Part shown: positions 1-9,484 of the stretch, piece after piece
Layout of the letters: each line of letters opens with the position of its first letter
Position numbering within the stretch: position 1 is the stretch's first letter
Assembly (NCBI GenBank): GCA_034931985.1
Contig: JAYGHB010000097.1
Coordinates: 1-64,000 of the forward strand
Origin: Halotia wernerae
GTDB lineage: Bacteria > Cyanobacteriota > Cyanobacteriia > Cyanobacteriales > Nostocaceae
Reading direction: 5' to 3'
DNA length: 64,000 nucleotides
Notes under the pieces: generated by a model
Seen by the model: only the letters and a program-made list of their open reading frames with translations
Told to the model about the DNA's origin: nothing
The model's database searches: none
Made by a program: the position numbers and the translations under genes

Positions 1-41
1 GCTCCACTATCTGCGGAAGTAGTAACGCTAATGATTGCCAT
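1..41 (-). CDS. Start of a gene leaving the left edge (partial)
   Basis: Reading leftwards from an ATG at 41, the first 13 codons are MAIISVTTSADSG, preceded on the minus strand by an AGGGA stretch about nine bases upstream. Proteins beginning with a similar V(T/N)..DSG.GSLR pattern are common in cyanobacteria as large secreted or calcium-binding beta-helix proteins, so this may be one of those. Only the extreme N-terminus is inside the window, so the family assignment is a guess. Confidence 0.35.
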   Translation of the reverse strand, partial: MAIISVTTSADSG

Positions 42-781
42 GCTTTGAATTCCCTGATTAGAGCAACGTTTTGGGCGATAAGATTCATCACACCCTGGCT
101 AGTCTTTTTTATAAACCTTAAAAAAACGAAAGCCTAAGAGAGAATTCACTTAAAAAAATCTCAACGTAAATCTACTTAAGTGGAGAATAAAAAATTATTT
201 TGTTATTTTCGACAAATATTTTTCTCTATTTTTTGTGTTTTAAAAGCTTAAAAATTATGTGTAAACATATTTTAGAACTTATTTTTTTTGATACATAAAA
301 TGCTTTTGTGTATCAAAAAAATTATTAATTTAGTTAGCTAACTTTCTAAACCCATAAAATATTCTTAAGCTCTAAATACATACCAGTAAAGTAGTTTACT
401 TTTTTTTCGTATTTTTGTAATCTGAGAATACTTATACAAAAATAATTAATTATAATTAAAATTTTAGTTTTTAATACATTTATGGAAGTTCTGTATTAGA
501 TTGATTAATGAAGGGTTGAGCTTAGCTATTAATTTAAAAATTAACTAAAAATATTTATAAATATTTTAAAATTAGTTAAAGTTGAACAAAAAACATGATA
601 ATTATTATTGACTAAAATATCAAACATAATCTATAAAACATGTAATTATTATTTACTGTTAAGTAATTTAAGCAAAGTCAATTTAAGTAAAATCGGTTAA
701 ATAGTGATCTGATTTTTGATGTTTTTTTTAACAAAATCGTGAATTTATTCTAATAGCGATGAGTTACAAAGCCGATACTCC
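42..781. other. AT-rich gene-free stretch
   Basis: About 740 bases of very AT-rich DNA with long A and T runs and no open frame that looks coding on either strand. It probably includes the promoter region of the leftward gene starting at 41. I see no tRNA, repeat array or GC-rich hairpin in it. Confidence 0.6.
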
Positions 782-784
782 TTA

Positions 785-1009
785 TACCATTTCTGTATGA
801 AGATGCGGTTATTATCCTGGGTCGTCAGGCTTTGTTTGTGCAGCCGAGGCAAGCGCAGTGTTAGCGTCATGGTAGCGACGTAGAAGCTTCACCTGTAAGG
901 GTCTTGGAGCTTTTACCCATGTGTAGATGCAGCCTTCCCGCAGGGTACGACTGCCGTTCAAACTTCCAGTCTGAAGGGGAATAAAGCGCAGTCTCACATA
1001 GAATTGGTA
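785..1009. mobile_element. Candidate 225-bp MITE-like element with inverted ends
   Basis: The left end reads TACCATTTCTGTATGAAGATGCG and the reverse complement of the right end reads TACCAATTCTATGTGAGACTGC; these match imperfectly over about 23 bases. Each end is flanked by TTA (782-784 and 1010-1012), which could be a 3-bp target duplication. The interior is more GC-rich than its surroundings and holds no convincing gene. Only one copy is in the window, so mobility is inferred. Confidence 0.4.
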
Positions 1010-1276
1010 TTAACTGCGCTAGCGATCGCAATTCAGTTTTGAGAGATTATATTAGTAACGCTAAATTCATTTACCATAAGAATTTTAACCAAAATAAAGA
1101 TAGGATGTACCACTTTATTTATACTGTTTTAGCTAAAAGGCGATCGCTAACATTGAACTCAGATCAGCTTCTTTTCTTCATTAACTTTGCATTGCATAAC
1201 AAAAAGCTATATCGTTTGGCATATTTATACAGCGCAATAGCAAGGACACATTTAATTATGTATAAATACTAGTTTT

Positions 1277-1465
1277 TCATCCTGTTGTAGTTTTTTTTGT
1301 AACCATAATTTCTAGGTAGCTGCCTGCCCTTAAATAACCAAAATCAGTTATATTTAGGGTTTTAGCTTCTATTAGCTCAGCTATGCTATCTCTAGCAGTA
1401 ATAGTTGCAATTGTAATATCGGGTACGGCTTTTTTACTAGCAATCTTAAAAAAAACATGATCTAG
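1277..1465 (-). pseudogene. Possible remnant of a small protein gene
   Basis: On the minus strand a frame of about 60 codons closes with TGA at 1277-1279 and has protein-like composition (it includes DITIATITARDSIAELIEAK). It has no ATG or GTG start in frame before an upstream stop near 1465, so if it was ever a gene its 5' part is lost. I do not recognise the family. It could also be a chance open frame. Confidence 0.25.
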
Positions 1466-2182
1466 TAATTATATTTTTGGCTTTTGTTGCATTTATCGGG
1501 CTGACTGGCGATCGCTCTCTCTATTCAACTCAGGGTCACTTGCTTGATAGTGATAGTCATCACTTCTTTGTCCTCGCTGTTGGAGACAATTTGTGGCTTA
1601 CTCCAGGCTGCTCTGCTACTTCAGCGTACAAATCCACGCTAGCTGCTTTCGATTTTCACAAATTAAATAGGATTATTATGGCAAAGGTGCGATCGCACTT
1701 TTATGTAAAGGTGGTGATCGCATCTTTAAAATCAGAGTTTTTAGATTGGCATTTAGCTAGTAAGGGTATAGCAAAGTCACCATTGATTTGCTAAAGTTAA
1801 GTTTTATAAAGATGACAGTGATTTAATATGAGAAGCGATCGCATCGAATGAAGCAGGACTAAGGTTCGCATTTTTGCTGTAATGCCGCGTAAGTTTAACC
1901 ACTGAATTATCAAAGTGTTAATAGCATTTGTATCACCCTGTTTTGCAAGTGCTAGAATATTTAACTCCATCATAATTTAGTAGTCAGAATCTTACTGATA
2001 ACTTTGTTCAAGTATTCCCATTCATAAGCAAGCCACAAAGTAACAGTAACATCCGGCACACTTAGATGTTTATCATCAGCTATTCTACGCCTACCCATCA
2101 GCACAAACAATCGCGGGATCGCTTGCTGTATTCTTCACAGTTTGTTACAAAAGTACAAAGAACTTCTAGAGACTAAAACCAA
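1466..2182. other. Gap with HIP1 sites, no supported gene
   Basis: Several GCGATCGC octamers occur here. The open frames present are short, start with TTG, and have no family resemblance or ribosome binding site, so I do not call a gene. The last part presumably holds the promoter of the DUF2993 gene that starts at 2183. Confidence 0.5.
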
Positions 2183-2977
2183 ATGTTCGGCGGACTTACT
2201 GGTTTAACAGATTCAAAAGGCACAGACTGGGGGGAGAAGATGCTCAACACAGTCGCTAGCCAAACGATTCGCCACCTGTTTACCCAAAGCGAGTCAGTAG
2301 AAGTCTTGGTGCGCTGCTATCCCTCCAGCAAGCTCTTGCAAGGCAGCATTGATAGCTTCAAAATGAATGGTCGTGGCTTGGTCATCCGTAGAGATTTCGC
2401 GGTGGAGGAGATGTCGTTTGAAACTGATGCGGTTGCGATTGATTTTGGTGCAGTCTTGGGGGGAAAATTAAATCTCAAGCAACCTACCCAAGCGATCGCT
2501 CAAGTAATTTTGTCAGAAGCAGGCATTAACCAAGCCTTCAATGCCGATTTGGTGAAAAAGCGCTTGGTCAATCTCTCTTTACCTACTTTGACGGCATTAT
2601 CTGGTGGTCAACCAGTCTCATTTACAGATGTTCAGATCCAATTATTGCCCGAAAATCGCTTGCAGATGGCGGCTAAGGCAGATTTAAACAATGGAGAACT
2701 CGTACCACTGAGTATGACCTTAACCATAGCCGTTGAAAGGCGGCGACGCATTTGTTTTAAAGACCCTAAAATCGAACTTGACGCTGTACCAGAAGCACAA
2801 CGGGAAATATCTCAAACCTTGAGCATGGCATTGGCAGAAATTCTAGACAACATGGTTGATTTGGATCGCTTTGACCTGGATGGAGTAAAGATGCGACTCA
2901 ATCGTTTAGAAACTGAAGGTGAAAAATTAATTTTCAGTGGATATGCGGAGATTGAGCGTATTCCACATAGCTCTTGA
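2183..2977 (+). CDS. DUF2993 (LmeA-like) family protein
   Basis: A 264-residue protein of the DUF2993 family, widespread in cyanobacteria and related by name to the mycobacterial phospholipid-binding LmeA. The recognisable pattern is a repeated beta-rich layout: an N-terminal ...LNTVASQTIRHLF helix, a central VEEMSFETD.VAIDFGAVLGGKL segment near residues 70-95, then a C-terminal half around FDLDGVKM and a final FSGYAEIERIP strand. No signal peptide is evident in this start choice. The gene stands alone and is followed by a strong hairpin terminator at 3058-3091. Molecular function in cyanobacteria is not established; lipid binding is a family inference. Confidence 0.75.
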   Translation: MFGGLTGLTDSKGTDWGEKMLNTVASQTIRHLFTQSESVEVLVRCYPSSKLLQGSIDSFKMNGRGLVIRRDFAVEEMSFETDAVAIDFGAVLGGKLNLKQPTQAIAQVILSEAGINQAFNADLVKKRLVNLSLPTLTALSGGQPVSFTDVQIQLLPENRLQMAAKADLNNGELVPLSMTLTIAVERRRRICFKDPKIELDAVPEAQREISQTLSMALAEILDNMVDLDRFDLDGVKMRLNRLETEGEKLIFSGYAEIERIPHSS

Positions 2978-3057
2978 AATGCGTGTTTCGCGCCAAGTTG
3001 TACAAGGTTTAAGATCAACTTACATCTGTGCTTGCCTAAGATTTAAAACATATCAAT

Positions 3058-3091
3058 AAAATGCCGCCTAGAATTATCTGGACGGCATTTT
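3058..3091 (+). terminator. Hairpin terminator after the DUF2993 gene
   Basis: AAAATGCCG (3058-3066) pairs perfectly with CGGCATTTT (3083-3091) around a 16-base loop, followed by T-rich sequence. With A-runs on one side and T-runs on the other it can serve rightward transcription and possibly also the leftward ugd gene. Confidence 0.7.
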
Positions 3092-3172
3092 GATTTCTTC
3101 GGTTTATAACGATCTGTCCTTTGGGTCAGTGGTTGCTATACGAATTACGTTAGCGCAGCGGGGCGCAGCCTA

Positions 3173-3186
3173 TTACGAATTACGAA
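3173..3186. repeat. Two-copy TTACGAA heptamer repeat
   Basis: Two abutting TTACGAA units lie downstream of the terminator, next to a GC-richer patch. The same heptamer recurs four times in tandem at 43675-43702, so this is a member of the same short tandem repeat family. Confidence 0.6.
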
Positions 3187-3221
3187 TTAGTAATTATTTG
3201 GTCAGATTTCCAACCACTTAT

Positions 3222-4613
3222 CTATCTTCCTACGCCTACATACTGGAACCCAGCCCTTACCATAGTTTCGGGATCTAGGAAGTTGCGACCGTCGATTAGC
3301 ACGGGGTGGAGCATCAATTTTGCCATTTTTGCATAGTCCAAACTGCTGAACTGCTCCCATTCGGTCACGAGTACTAAAGCATCACAGCCATCAGCTAGAC
3401 GTTCGGCATCAGTTTCCACTAATACACCAGAGAGACCATGACGCATACCTGTTTGGGAAACAATTGGGTCGTAGGCTTTAACTTTGGCTCCCAGTCGGTT
3501 TAGCTGCTCAATCAAATTGAGCGCTGGGGCATCTCGCATATCATCAGTATCTGGCTTGAATGTCAGTCCGAGTAGTCCTACAGTTTTGCCTTTGAGGATT
3601 TTCAAGGCTTGCTGGAGTTTTTCTAGAGCAATTAAGCGCTGGCGCTCGTTGACACTGACGGCGGCTTTCATTAGTTGGGCTTCATAACCATAGTCATCAG
3701 CAGTATGAATCAGTGCAGCAACATCTTTAGGGAAGCAGGAACCACCCCAACCAATGCCTGCTTGTAAGAACTTGTTACCAATACGGGAATCTAAACCAAT
3801 ACCTTTTGCTACTTGGGTGACATCGGCACCAACGCGATCGCAAATGTTAGCAACTTCGTTAATAAAACTAATCTTGGTCGCCAAAAAGGCATTAGCGGCA
3901 TACTTAATCATTTCTGCCGAACTCAAATCTGTGGCTAATACTGGTACATGAGGTAAAGATTGATCAGCAGCGTACTTACGTTTTACAATGGGAGCATACA
4001 GTTCTTGCATTAAGGCGATCGCTTTTTGACTATTGCCACCTAGGACAATCCGATCTGGGTTAAAGGTATCGTAGACTGCCGAACCTTCACGCAAAAACTC
4101 TGGATTACTGACTACATCAAACTGAGCCACGACCTCCGGTAATTTTTCATCACTTGATATCCCCCCAGCAGGTACAAGTGTTTTTTGACGTTCAGCAATA
4201 CCATCTAGAACAATCATTCGCACCCAGTCACCGGAACCAATAGGTACTGTAGATTTATTCACGATCACTTTATAACCACCGTTGAGATTAGCCCCGATAC
4301 CACGAGCAACAGCTTCGACATAACGGGTATCACTTTCACCGGTGGGTAATGGTGGTGTTCCCACAGCAATAAACAGAATTTCCCCGTGGGCGACTCCTGC
4401 GGCAAGATCGCTGCTGAACTGGATTTTTCCGGTTTGAATGGCAGACTGCATAATTTCTGACAGTCCCGGCTCAAAAATGGGCGACTGCCCAGACTTCATT
4501 AACTTTACTTTTTCTTCGTTATTATCTATGCAAATTACATCATGACCAATATGAGCCAAGCAAGCGCCTGTAACCAAACCAACGTAACCAGTACCAATTA
4601 CGCAAACACGCAT
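3222..4613 (-). CDS. ugd: UDP-glucose 6-dehydrogenase
   Basis: Oxidises UDP-glucose to UDP-glucuronate with two NAD+. The 463-residue protein has the full family layout: N-terminal Rossmann GTGYVG (residues 7-12), the NPEFLREG motif (170-177), the catalytic cysteine in GWGGSCFPKD (Cys293), and a C-terminal UDP-binding Rossmann domain starting near GLTFKPDTDDMRD. A short extra loop (about residues 142-163) precedes the NPEFLREG region. It lies 145 bases downstream of, and on the same strand as, a UDP-glucuronate decarboxylase gene, so the two enzymes can make UDP-xylose from UDP-glucose, probably for exopolysaccharide or cell envelope glycans. Confidence 0.95.
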   Translation of the reverse strand: MRVCVIGTGYVGLVTGACLAHIGHDVICIDNNEEKVKLMKSGQSPIFEPGLSEIMQSAIQTGKIQFSSDLAAGVAHGEILFIAVGTPPLPTGESDTRYVEAVARGIGANLNGGYKVIVNKSTVPIGSGDWVRMIVLDGIAERQKTLVPAGGISSDEKLPEVVAQFDVVSNPEFLREGSAVYDTFNPDRIVLGGNSQKAIALMQELYAPIVKRKYAADQSLPHVPVLATDLSSAEMIKYAANAFLATKISFINEVANICDRVGADVTQVAKGIGLDSRIGNKFLQAGIGWGGSCFPKDVAALIHTADDYGYEAQLMKAAVSVNERQRLIALEKLQQALKILKGKTVGLLGLTFKPDTDDMRDAPALNLIEQLNRLGAKVKAYDPIVSQTGMRHGLSGVLVETDAERLADGCDALVLVTEWEQFSSLDYAKMAKLMLHPVLIDGRNFLDPETMVRAGFQYVGVGR

Positions 4614-4758
4614 CTAGTTTAACTCCTCACTTTTTTGGGGTTAGTTTTCTAAAAGAAGTTGTCAATATGACACTTATACACTGCCGGGGAACCCAGCTAC
4701 TGAAAGTACAGACTACAAACGAGCCTACACAAAAGTTTAGAGCCACACTAAGTGCTGC

Positions 4759-5709
4759 TCAGGAGGCTAAATCCTTGATGTCGCTTTTGATGCGATCGCG
4801 GAAATCTTCTACTGTTAGTTTTAACCCCTCTTGTAAGGGAACGGTAGGTTCCCAATTTAACAAGGTTTTAGCTTTGGTGATATCAGGCTGGCGACGACGC
4901 GGATCATCAGAAGGTAGCGGCTCAAACTTAATCTGGGCATCTGGGTTCACCATGTTCTGCACAGCTTGTGCCAATTCTAAGATTGTATATTCACTTGGAT
5001 TTCCCAGATTTATTGGGCCGATGTAGTCGCTATTCATCAAACGGATAAATCCTTCTACCAGGTCAGAAACATAGCAAAAACTACGAGTTTGCAAACCATC
5101 ACCGTACACAGTTAAGGGAATACCCCGCAAAGCTTGTACTATAAAGTTACTCACTACCCGACCATCGTTTTCTAACATCCGTGGCCCGTAGGTGTTAAAA
5201 ATGCGAGCCACCCGAATATCGACTTTGTTTTGCCTGTAGTAATCAAATGCTAAAGTTTCAGCGATTCTTTTGCCTTCGTCATAACAAGAACGTATACCAA
5301 TGGGATTGACGCTACCCCTATACTCTTCAACTTGAGGATGCACTTCAGGATCACCGTACACTTCACTGGTTGAAGCTAAGAAAAACCGAGCTTTGACACG
5401 CTTAGCTAACCCCAACATGTTCAGTGTTCCCATCACATTAGTTTTAACGGTTTTCACTGGGTTGTACTGGTAATGTACTGGAGAAGCTGGACAAGCTAGA
5501 TGATAAATTTGATCTACTTCTAATCTAATTGGCTCAGTAATGTCGTGGCGGATCAGCTCAAAGTAGTGATGATTCATCCATTTGAGGATATTATCTTTGT
5601 TACCTGTATAGAAATTATCTAAGCAAATAACTTCATGCCCTGCGGGTATTAGTCGGTCAATAAGATGGGAACCAATAAACCCAGCACCGCCCGTCACCAA
5701 AATTCTCAT
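4759..5709 (-). CDS. UDP-glucuronate decarboxylase (UDP-xylose synthase), SDR family
   Basis: An extended short-chain dehydrogenase of 316 residues. Seen: the NAD-binding GGAGFIG (residues 7-13), the Ser/Thr pair in STSEVYGD (113-120) and catalytic YxxxK as Y143DEGK147. The NTYGPRM and ARIFN patterns and the R-rich DDPRRRQPD segment are hallmarks of the UDP-glucuronate decarboxylase branch rather than of GalE or dTDP-glucose dehydratases. It is expected to convert UDP-glucuronate to UDP-xylose. Its product partner ugd lies immediately downstream on the same strand, supporting a two-step pathway. The ATG at 5709 gives the canonical MRILVTGGAGF start. Confidence 0.9.
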   Translation of the reverse strand: MRILVTGGAGFIGSHLIDRLIPAGHEVICLDNFYTGNKDNILKWMNHHYFELIRHDITEPIRLEVDQIYHLACPASPVHYQYNPVKTVKTNVMGTLNMLGLAKRVKARFFLASTSEVYGDPEVHPQVEEYRGSVNPIGIRSCYDEGKRIAETLAFDYYRQNKVDIRVARIFNTYGPRMLENDGRVVSNFIVQALRGIPLTVYGDGLQTRSFCYVSDLVEGFIRLMNSDYIGPINLGNPSEYTILELAQAVQNMVNPDAQIKFEPLPSDDPRRRQPDITKAKTLLNWEPTVPLQEGLKLTVEDFRDRIKSDIKDLAS

Positions 5710-6001
5710 AGTTTACCAGTTACTTACAAAATATTACTAATGGCTATTTAACTTGTTTTTAGAGTACCCAGCCTAGATATAAAAATACAGGATGAACATA
5801 ACTAATTAACAAGGTTTTGTTAATTTAGTAGTTTTTCTACGTCTTTAATTTTGTTAAATTTAAATTAGAATACTTCACAATTCATCTAGCAAAATAACAA
5901 ACATCTTCTCAGGATTGTGACTTTCTGTCTAGACTTCATCAAATCTTCAACAAAATAAAGTTTTTTAAAGCAAAATTCCTAAATGTGAAATTGATCTTCG
6001 A

Positions 6002-8137
6002 TTACACAACAGTTGTGGTATTGGGAATACCCGTTGATAAAGTTCCGGTTTGAGTACGTTGTGGTTCTCCAAGCATGATGATAGAACAGGTAAGTTGCCT
6101 AGCTAACTGGGTTGTGACATCGCTGATAGCTAAACCACCAGCAATTGTCTTGTTTCGTGTAAAAGGCAACACTACTAAATCGTATAATCGCGCTGCTTGC
6201 AGAATTGCTTGGACAACATTTTCATGAGCGATGATTTGAATTTCCGGGGGATTTGGCAAAGCTATTTTAGACACAAGCAACGAAAGATGCGATCGCCTAG
6301 CAGCGATTTTACTAGAACTAGTGCGGCGATCGCACACATTTAAGACAGTAACTTGGCTCTGATTTGCCTGTGCCAGCATCTGGGCAAGTTGTACGGGTTG
6401 TAATGCTGGTGCTGTTAAGTTTTCCAAGGGTACTAAGATGCGCTGAATTTTTCTCGGCGAGTCTACTAAGCGTGTCACCGCTACAGGACAATGGGATGCC
6501 CAAAGTACACTATCAATTACATTGCCAAATAAACGCGCTCTCAATCCAGTACGTTTACCCCAACCTATAATAATTAAACTCGCATTTTGTTCACGAGCTG
6601 CCCTGCTAATTCCTGGGGCAAAGGCATTATCAATGCGGAGTAATGGTGCTGCTGCTAATCCAAATACTCGACTCTGTGCCGTAGCTTTTGCTAATAAACG
6701 CTCACTGCGTTGCAAAGACATTTCTAACTGTGGCGCATCCATGTTAGCAGCAGATGTGGCGATCGCTAGCGCTACAATTCTGCCATGAGATTGGCGTGCT
6801 AATAATGCCGCCATTTCCATCAAATACTGCTGAGTTTGAGGATTTTGAACAGGTACGACTATAGTAAAAGTACTACGATTTTCCTCTTTTTTATGGTCAA
6901 TTAGGCTTGTGGATACAGGTTCTGGGATTGGAGAAGCAGTCAAAGCAACAGCTATCCTACTAGTAATTAAAGATCCTAATGTTGCTGTCACTAGCATTAA
7001 AATAATGACGCTATTTAAAACTGCAAGTGACAGTAATCCAGCCTGATATCCCACTACAGTTGCTGCTAACGTTGTACCCACCTGGGGCATTGATAAAGAC
7101 CATATTGTTAGCGTTTCCTGCCAGTTATAACGATAAACTAATTTTGCCAACCAAGCTGCTATAAACTTGCTGAAAATTACACCAATTATAATTAAGGACG
7201 TTAACTTGAAAGTATCAATGCTTTTGACAAAAGTAGGTAACTCAAATAGCAAGCCAAGATTAACAAAGAAAATGGGAATAAATAAGACACTGCCAACAAA
7301 CACTACTTTTTCTTTGACTGGTCCTTCACCCACCGCTTCATTGACTGCCAAACCTACTAAAAAAGCTGCAAAAATTTTTTCTACACCAATTAATTGAGTA
7401 CCCACAGCAGCCAGAAATACAGATAGTAATATAAATAAAAACTTGTTTCCCTCATCGTCTCCAGATCGCCGAAAAAATTCTTTACCTAACCAATCTAAAC
7501 CAACTAAAATGACGACGGCGTAAATCATTAACCAACCCAACAAAGGAATTAACTTCACCAAGCTAAATATCCCTATCTGAGTGGTAGCTATACAAACTGC
7601 TAATATTAAGAGTGCGCCAACATCAGTGAAAATTGTCGCTCCAATTGTGATGGAGATAGCTTCATTATTGACAATTCCTAGACGATTAATAATGGGATAT
7701 GCCAAAAGGGTATAGGAAGAAAACAAAGAGCCAATCAAGATTGAAGTATTCCAATCAAAACCCAAAAATCGTCCTATAAAGGTTCCTGTTACTAAGGAAA
7801 CACTGAAGGTAAAACTACCAAACCCCAAGGAGCGTGTTTTTCTATGGCGGAATCGGTCTATGTCAACTTCTAAACCTACAATAAACATCAAGTAAACTAA
7901 GCCAATGTCTGATAGTAGATTAATGATCGGCGATTCTGGATCAAATAGATTCCAGCCTGATGACCCAAGTACTACCCCAGATAACACCAAACCTACTATT
8001 GCTGGTAGCTTGAGTCGCTCGAACAGGATTGGTATAACTAAAATGACCACCAGTAAAATAGCAAAGGCAATAATTGGCTCCTTGCCAAGAAATTGGGCTG
8101 TCGGTTCCATAGCAAGAACTTGTGAAATTCGTTCCAT
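6002..8137 (-). CDS. CPA2-type cation:proton antiporter with C-terminal USP domains
   Basis: A 711-residue integral membrane protein. Residues about 20-400 form a 12-13 segment Na+(K+)/H+ exchanger domain of the CPA2 (KefB/NapA-like) family, with the typical ...LPAIVGLVLSGVVLG opening, GLVYLMFIVGLEVD and a double-acidic region around FTDVGALLI. After a hydrophilic linker (about 400-425) come two universal-stress-protein-like domains, with GIGWGKRTGLRARLFG-type nucleotide-loop residues near 530 and SHCPVAVTR. Such fusions are common in cyanobacteria; ligand control of transport by the cytosolic USP part is an inference. A downstream start at residue 10 (ATG at 8110) is an alternative. The gene is monocistronic. 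Confidence 0.85.
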   Translation of the reverse strand: MERISQVLAMEPTAQFLGKEPIIAFAILLVVILVIPILFERLKLPAIVGLVLSGVVLGSSGWNLFDPESPIINLLSDIGLVYLMFIVGLEVDIDRFRHRKTRSLGFGSFTFSVSLVTGTFIGRFLGFDWNTSILIGSLFSSYTLLAYPIINRLGIVNNEAISITIGATIFTDVGALLILAVCIATTQIGIFSLVKLIPLLGWLMIYAVVILVGLDWLGKEFFRRSGDDEGNKFLFILLSVFLAAVGTQLIGVEKIFAAFLVGLAVNEAVGEGPVKEKVVFVGSVLFIPIFFVNLGLLFELPTFVKSIDTFKLTSLIIIGVIFSKFIAAWLAKLVYRYNWQETLTIWSLSMPQVGTTLAATVVGYQAGLLSLAVLNSVIILMLVTATLGSLITSRIAVALTASPIPEPVSTSLIDHKKEENRSTFTIVVPVQNPQTQQYLMEMAALLARQSHGRIVALAIATSAANMDAPQLEMSLQRSERLLAKATAQSRVFGLAAAPLLRIDNAFAPGISRAAREQNASLIIIGWGKRTGLRARLFGNVIDSVLWASHCPVAVTRLVDSPRKIQRILVPLENLTAPALQPVQLAQMLAQANQSQVTVLNVCDRRTSSSKIAARRSHLSLLVSKIALPNPPEIQIIAHENVVQAILQAARLYDLVVLPFTRNKTIAGGLAISDVTTQLARQLTCSIIMLGEPQRTQTGTLSTGIPNTTTVV

Positions 8138-8284
8138 AGTAGGACTTAAAGGGGCGACGGTGAAGCTGTGATTACCCTTAAAGCAATCGTCCGATCAATA
8201 TAAATAACTGTAAAAGTCACCCTGACGAAAAATCAGAAAATCCTAACCTAACACTACCTAGGTAATTATCTAGAAACTAACTAC

Positions 8285-8941
8285 CTATGGGTGGATTTGA
8301 CTCAATATAAACCGTAAGCGATCATAGTCATCTTTCAACAGCACGCTCAAAGTACGTCCAGCTTTGATTAACCATTGTCGGTCAGCTTTACGTAACTGGT
8401 AAACTTCACGAATAGCTGCTGCGATTAAAGATTCCACTGGCGCACCATTTAAAGAAAGCAATGTCCGCAAAAAATCTAGTTCTTCGGTGAATTGAATTAT
8501 TGCTTCTGGTTCACACCGATAAACAGCTTGATGAATTTGTGGAGGACGGGGAGGTAGATACTGATATATTGTTTGGTTATAACCTAAAGTTTGAGACGGC
8601 TGCTCAAACCCGACGATCGCAGCCCTAAATTCAGTTTTGAGCATAGCAAAAATCTGGGGTTGTTCTTCACGCAAATCCTGCAATGATAACCCCAGAGCCA
8701 CAGCCCGATGTACAGAATCTACAGGCATAGTCGTAGCATAATACACCACAGCATAAACTTGGTTGCCTGACTCTTCATCCGCAGAACAGACCCAACTACC
8801 AAAAGGCGGCATAGGCGGAAAACTTAAGTCTTCCGGCTCTAAACATTGTGCCAAAAATTCAGTAGTAGTAGTCTCGATCACCTCCGCAATGTGGTTAGGG
8901 GGGCGATCGCCTGTGGCAAACTGTGGTAAAGGTAAGCGCAT
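8285..8941 (-). CDS. Conserved cyanobacterial protein, HAS-barrel-like
   Basis: A 218-residue soluble protein. The start MRLPLPQFATGDRPPNHIAEVIETTTTEF and the segment GSWVCSADEESGNQVYAVVYYATT resemble the HAS-barrel type of domain found at the N-terminus of some HerA-like ATPases, but there is no ATPase part here. The C-terminal half is helical and ends in LSQIHP. Proteins of this size and pattern recur in cyanobacterial genomes without assigned function. It lies alone between an antiporter gene and NdhS; a small inverted-repeat element follows its start region. The domain label is tentative. Confidence 0.6.
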   Translation of the reverse strand: MRLPLPQFATGDRPPNHIAEVIETTTTEFLAQCLEPEDLSFPPMPPFGSWVCSADEESGNQVYAVVYYATTMPVDSVHRAVALGLSLQDLREEQPQIFAMLKTEFRAAIVGFEQPSQTLGYNQTIYQYLPPRPPQIHQAVYRCEPEAIIQFTEELDFLRTLLSLNGAPVESLIAAAIREVYQLRKADRQWLIKAGRTLSVLLKDDYDRLRFILSQIHP

Positions 8942-9020
8942 CTTAGTTCTTTGTCAGTTGTCAGTTGTGAGCCAGTACGGTCTTCTCCCTTGGCGCTAGC
9001 CTCTCCCTTTGGGAGCTACC

Positions 9021-9175
9021 GTGTACACACAAGTATAGGCCGCAAAGGTTTCAACTCTTTTAGCCCCATAAATACCCAAACTTTAGGCAACTGGAAACTC
9101 CATTTATCCCGCTAATTTTAGGGCTAGGGCAACGAAACTAAGTTTTAGGTGGGATTTCAAGACTTGTGTGTACAC
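9021..9175. mobile_element. 155-bp palindromic-ended repeat element
   Basis: GTGTACACACAAGT at 9021-9034 is repeated exactly, inverted, as ACTTGTGTGTACAC at 9162-9175. The outer flanks also mirror each other (GCTACC on the left, CGTAGC on the right, one mismatch). The same 11 bases CCCTTTGGGAG lie on both outer sides. There is no coding frame inside. This is the architecture of a non-autonomous element or a structured intergenic repeat. Confidence 0.55.
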
Positions 9176-9256
9176 CGTAGCCCTTTGGGAGGAAGGGGAG
9201 ACGCTACGCGAACGAGCGTCACCCCCAGGGTCAGTTGTCAGCTACTAACTCTTTTT

Positions 9257-9454
9257 CTATTTTCCTTTTTTACGTCCGGCTGTGATTTCTACGGTTTCCA
9301 ATTCCGACAGACGAAAGGTAACTAATTTATCCCAGTTGCCACCTTCAAACAATACAGCTACCTGACCATCGCTGACTCGTTGCACAAGTCCTTCAGAGCG
9401 ATAATAGGTATCTGCGGGATTCTTAACGCGAACTGTTGCTCCAGGCAGAATCAT
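9257..9454 (-). CDS. ndhS: NAD(P)H-quinone oxidoreductase subunit S (NdhS)
   Basis: A short SH3-like protein (DUF3252) matching the cyanobacterial NDH-1 subunit NdhS, thought to form the ferredoxin docking site on the peripheral arm of the photosynthetic NDH-1 complex. Seen: MILPGATVRVKNPADTYYR, VQRVSDGQVAVLFEGG and WDKLVTFRLSELE, with a basic C-terminal tail GRKKGK. A longer frame reaches an ATG at 9484, but the ATG at 9454 is chosen because GAGGG lies eight bases before it and because the conserved family start is MI(L/F)PG. This gives 65 residues. No other ndh gene is adjacent. Confidence 0.85.
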   Translation of the reverse strand: MILPGATVRVKNPADTYYRSEGLVQRVSDGQVAVLFEGGNWDKLVTFRLSELETVEITAGRKKGK

Positions 9455-9484
9455 GATGTTTACCCTCGCTGATTTACTATTCAT

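Noticed and set aside
812..997. 61-residue minus-strand open frame
   Set aside because: It lies wholly inside the 785-1009 inverted-repeat element, has no ribosome site and resembles no protein family.
1039..1272. 77-residue plus-strand frame in AT-rich DNA
   Set aside because: Starts with TTG, has no ribosome site, and its Phe/Lys/Tyr-rich composition reflects AT-rich non-coding DNA.
1477..1794. 105-residue plus-strand frame
   Set aside because: TTG start, runs through HIP1 octamers, no recognised motif; the frame is probably open by chance.
4614..4660. Yfr1-like small RNA, suggested by AACTCCTCAC
   Set aside because: The conserved ACUCCUCACAC core is not complete and no flanking hairpins or terminator are visible.
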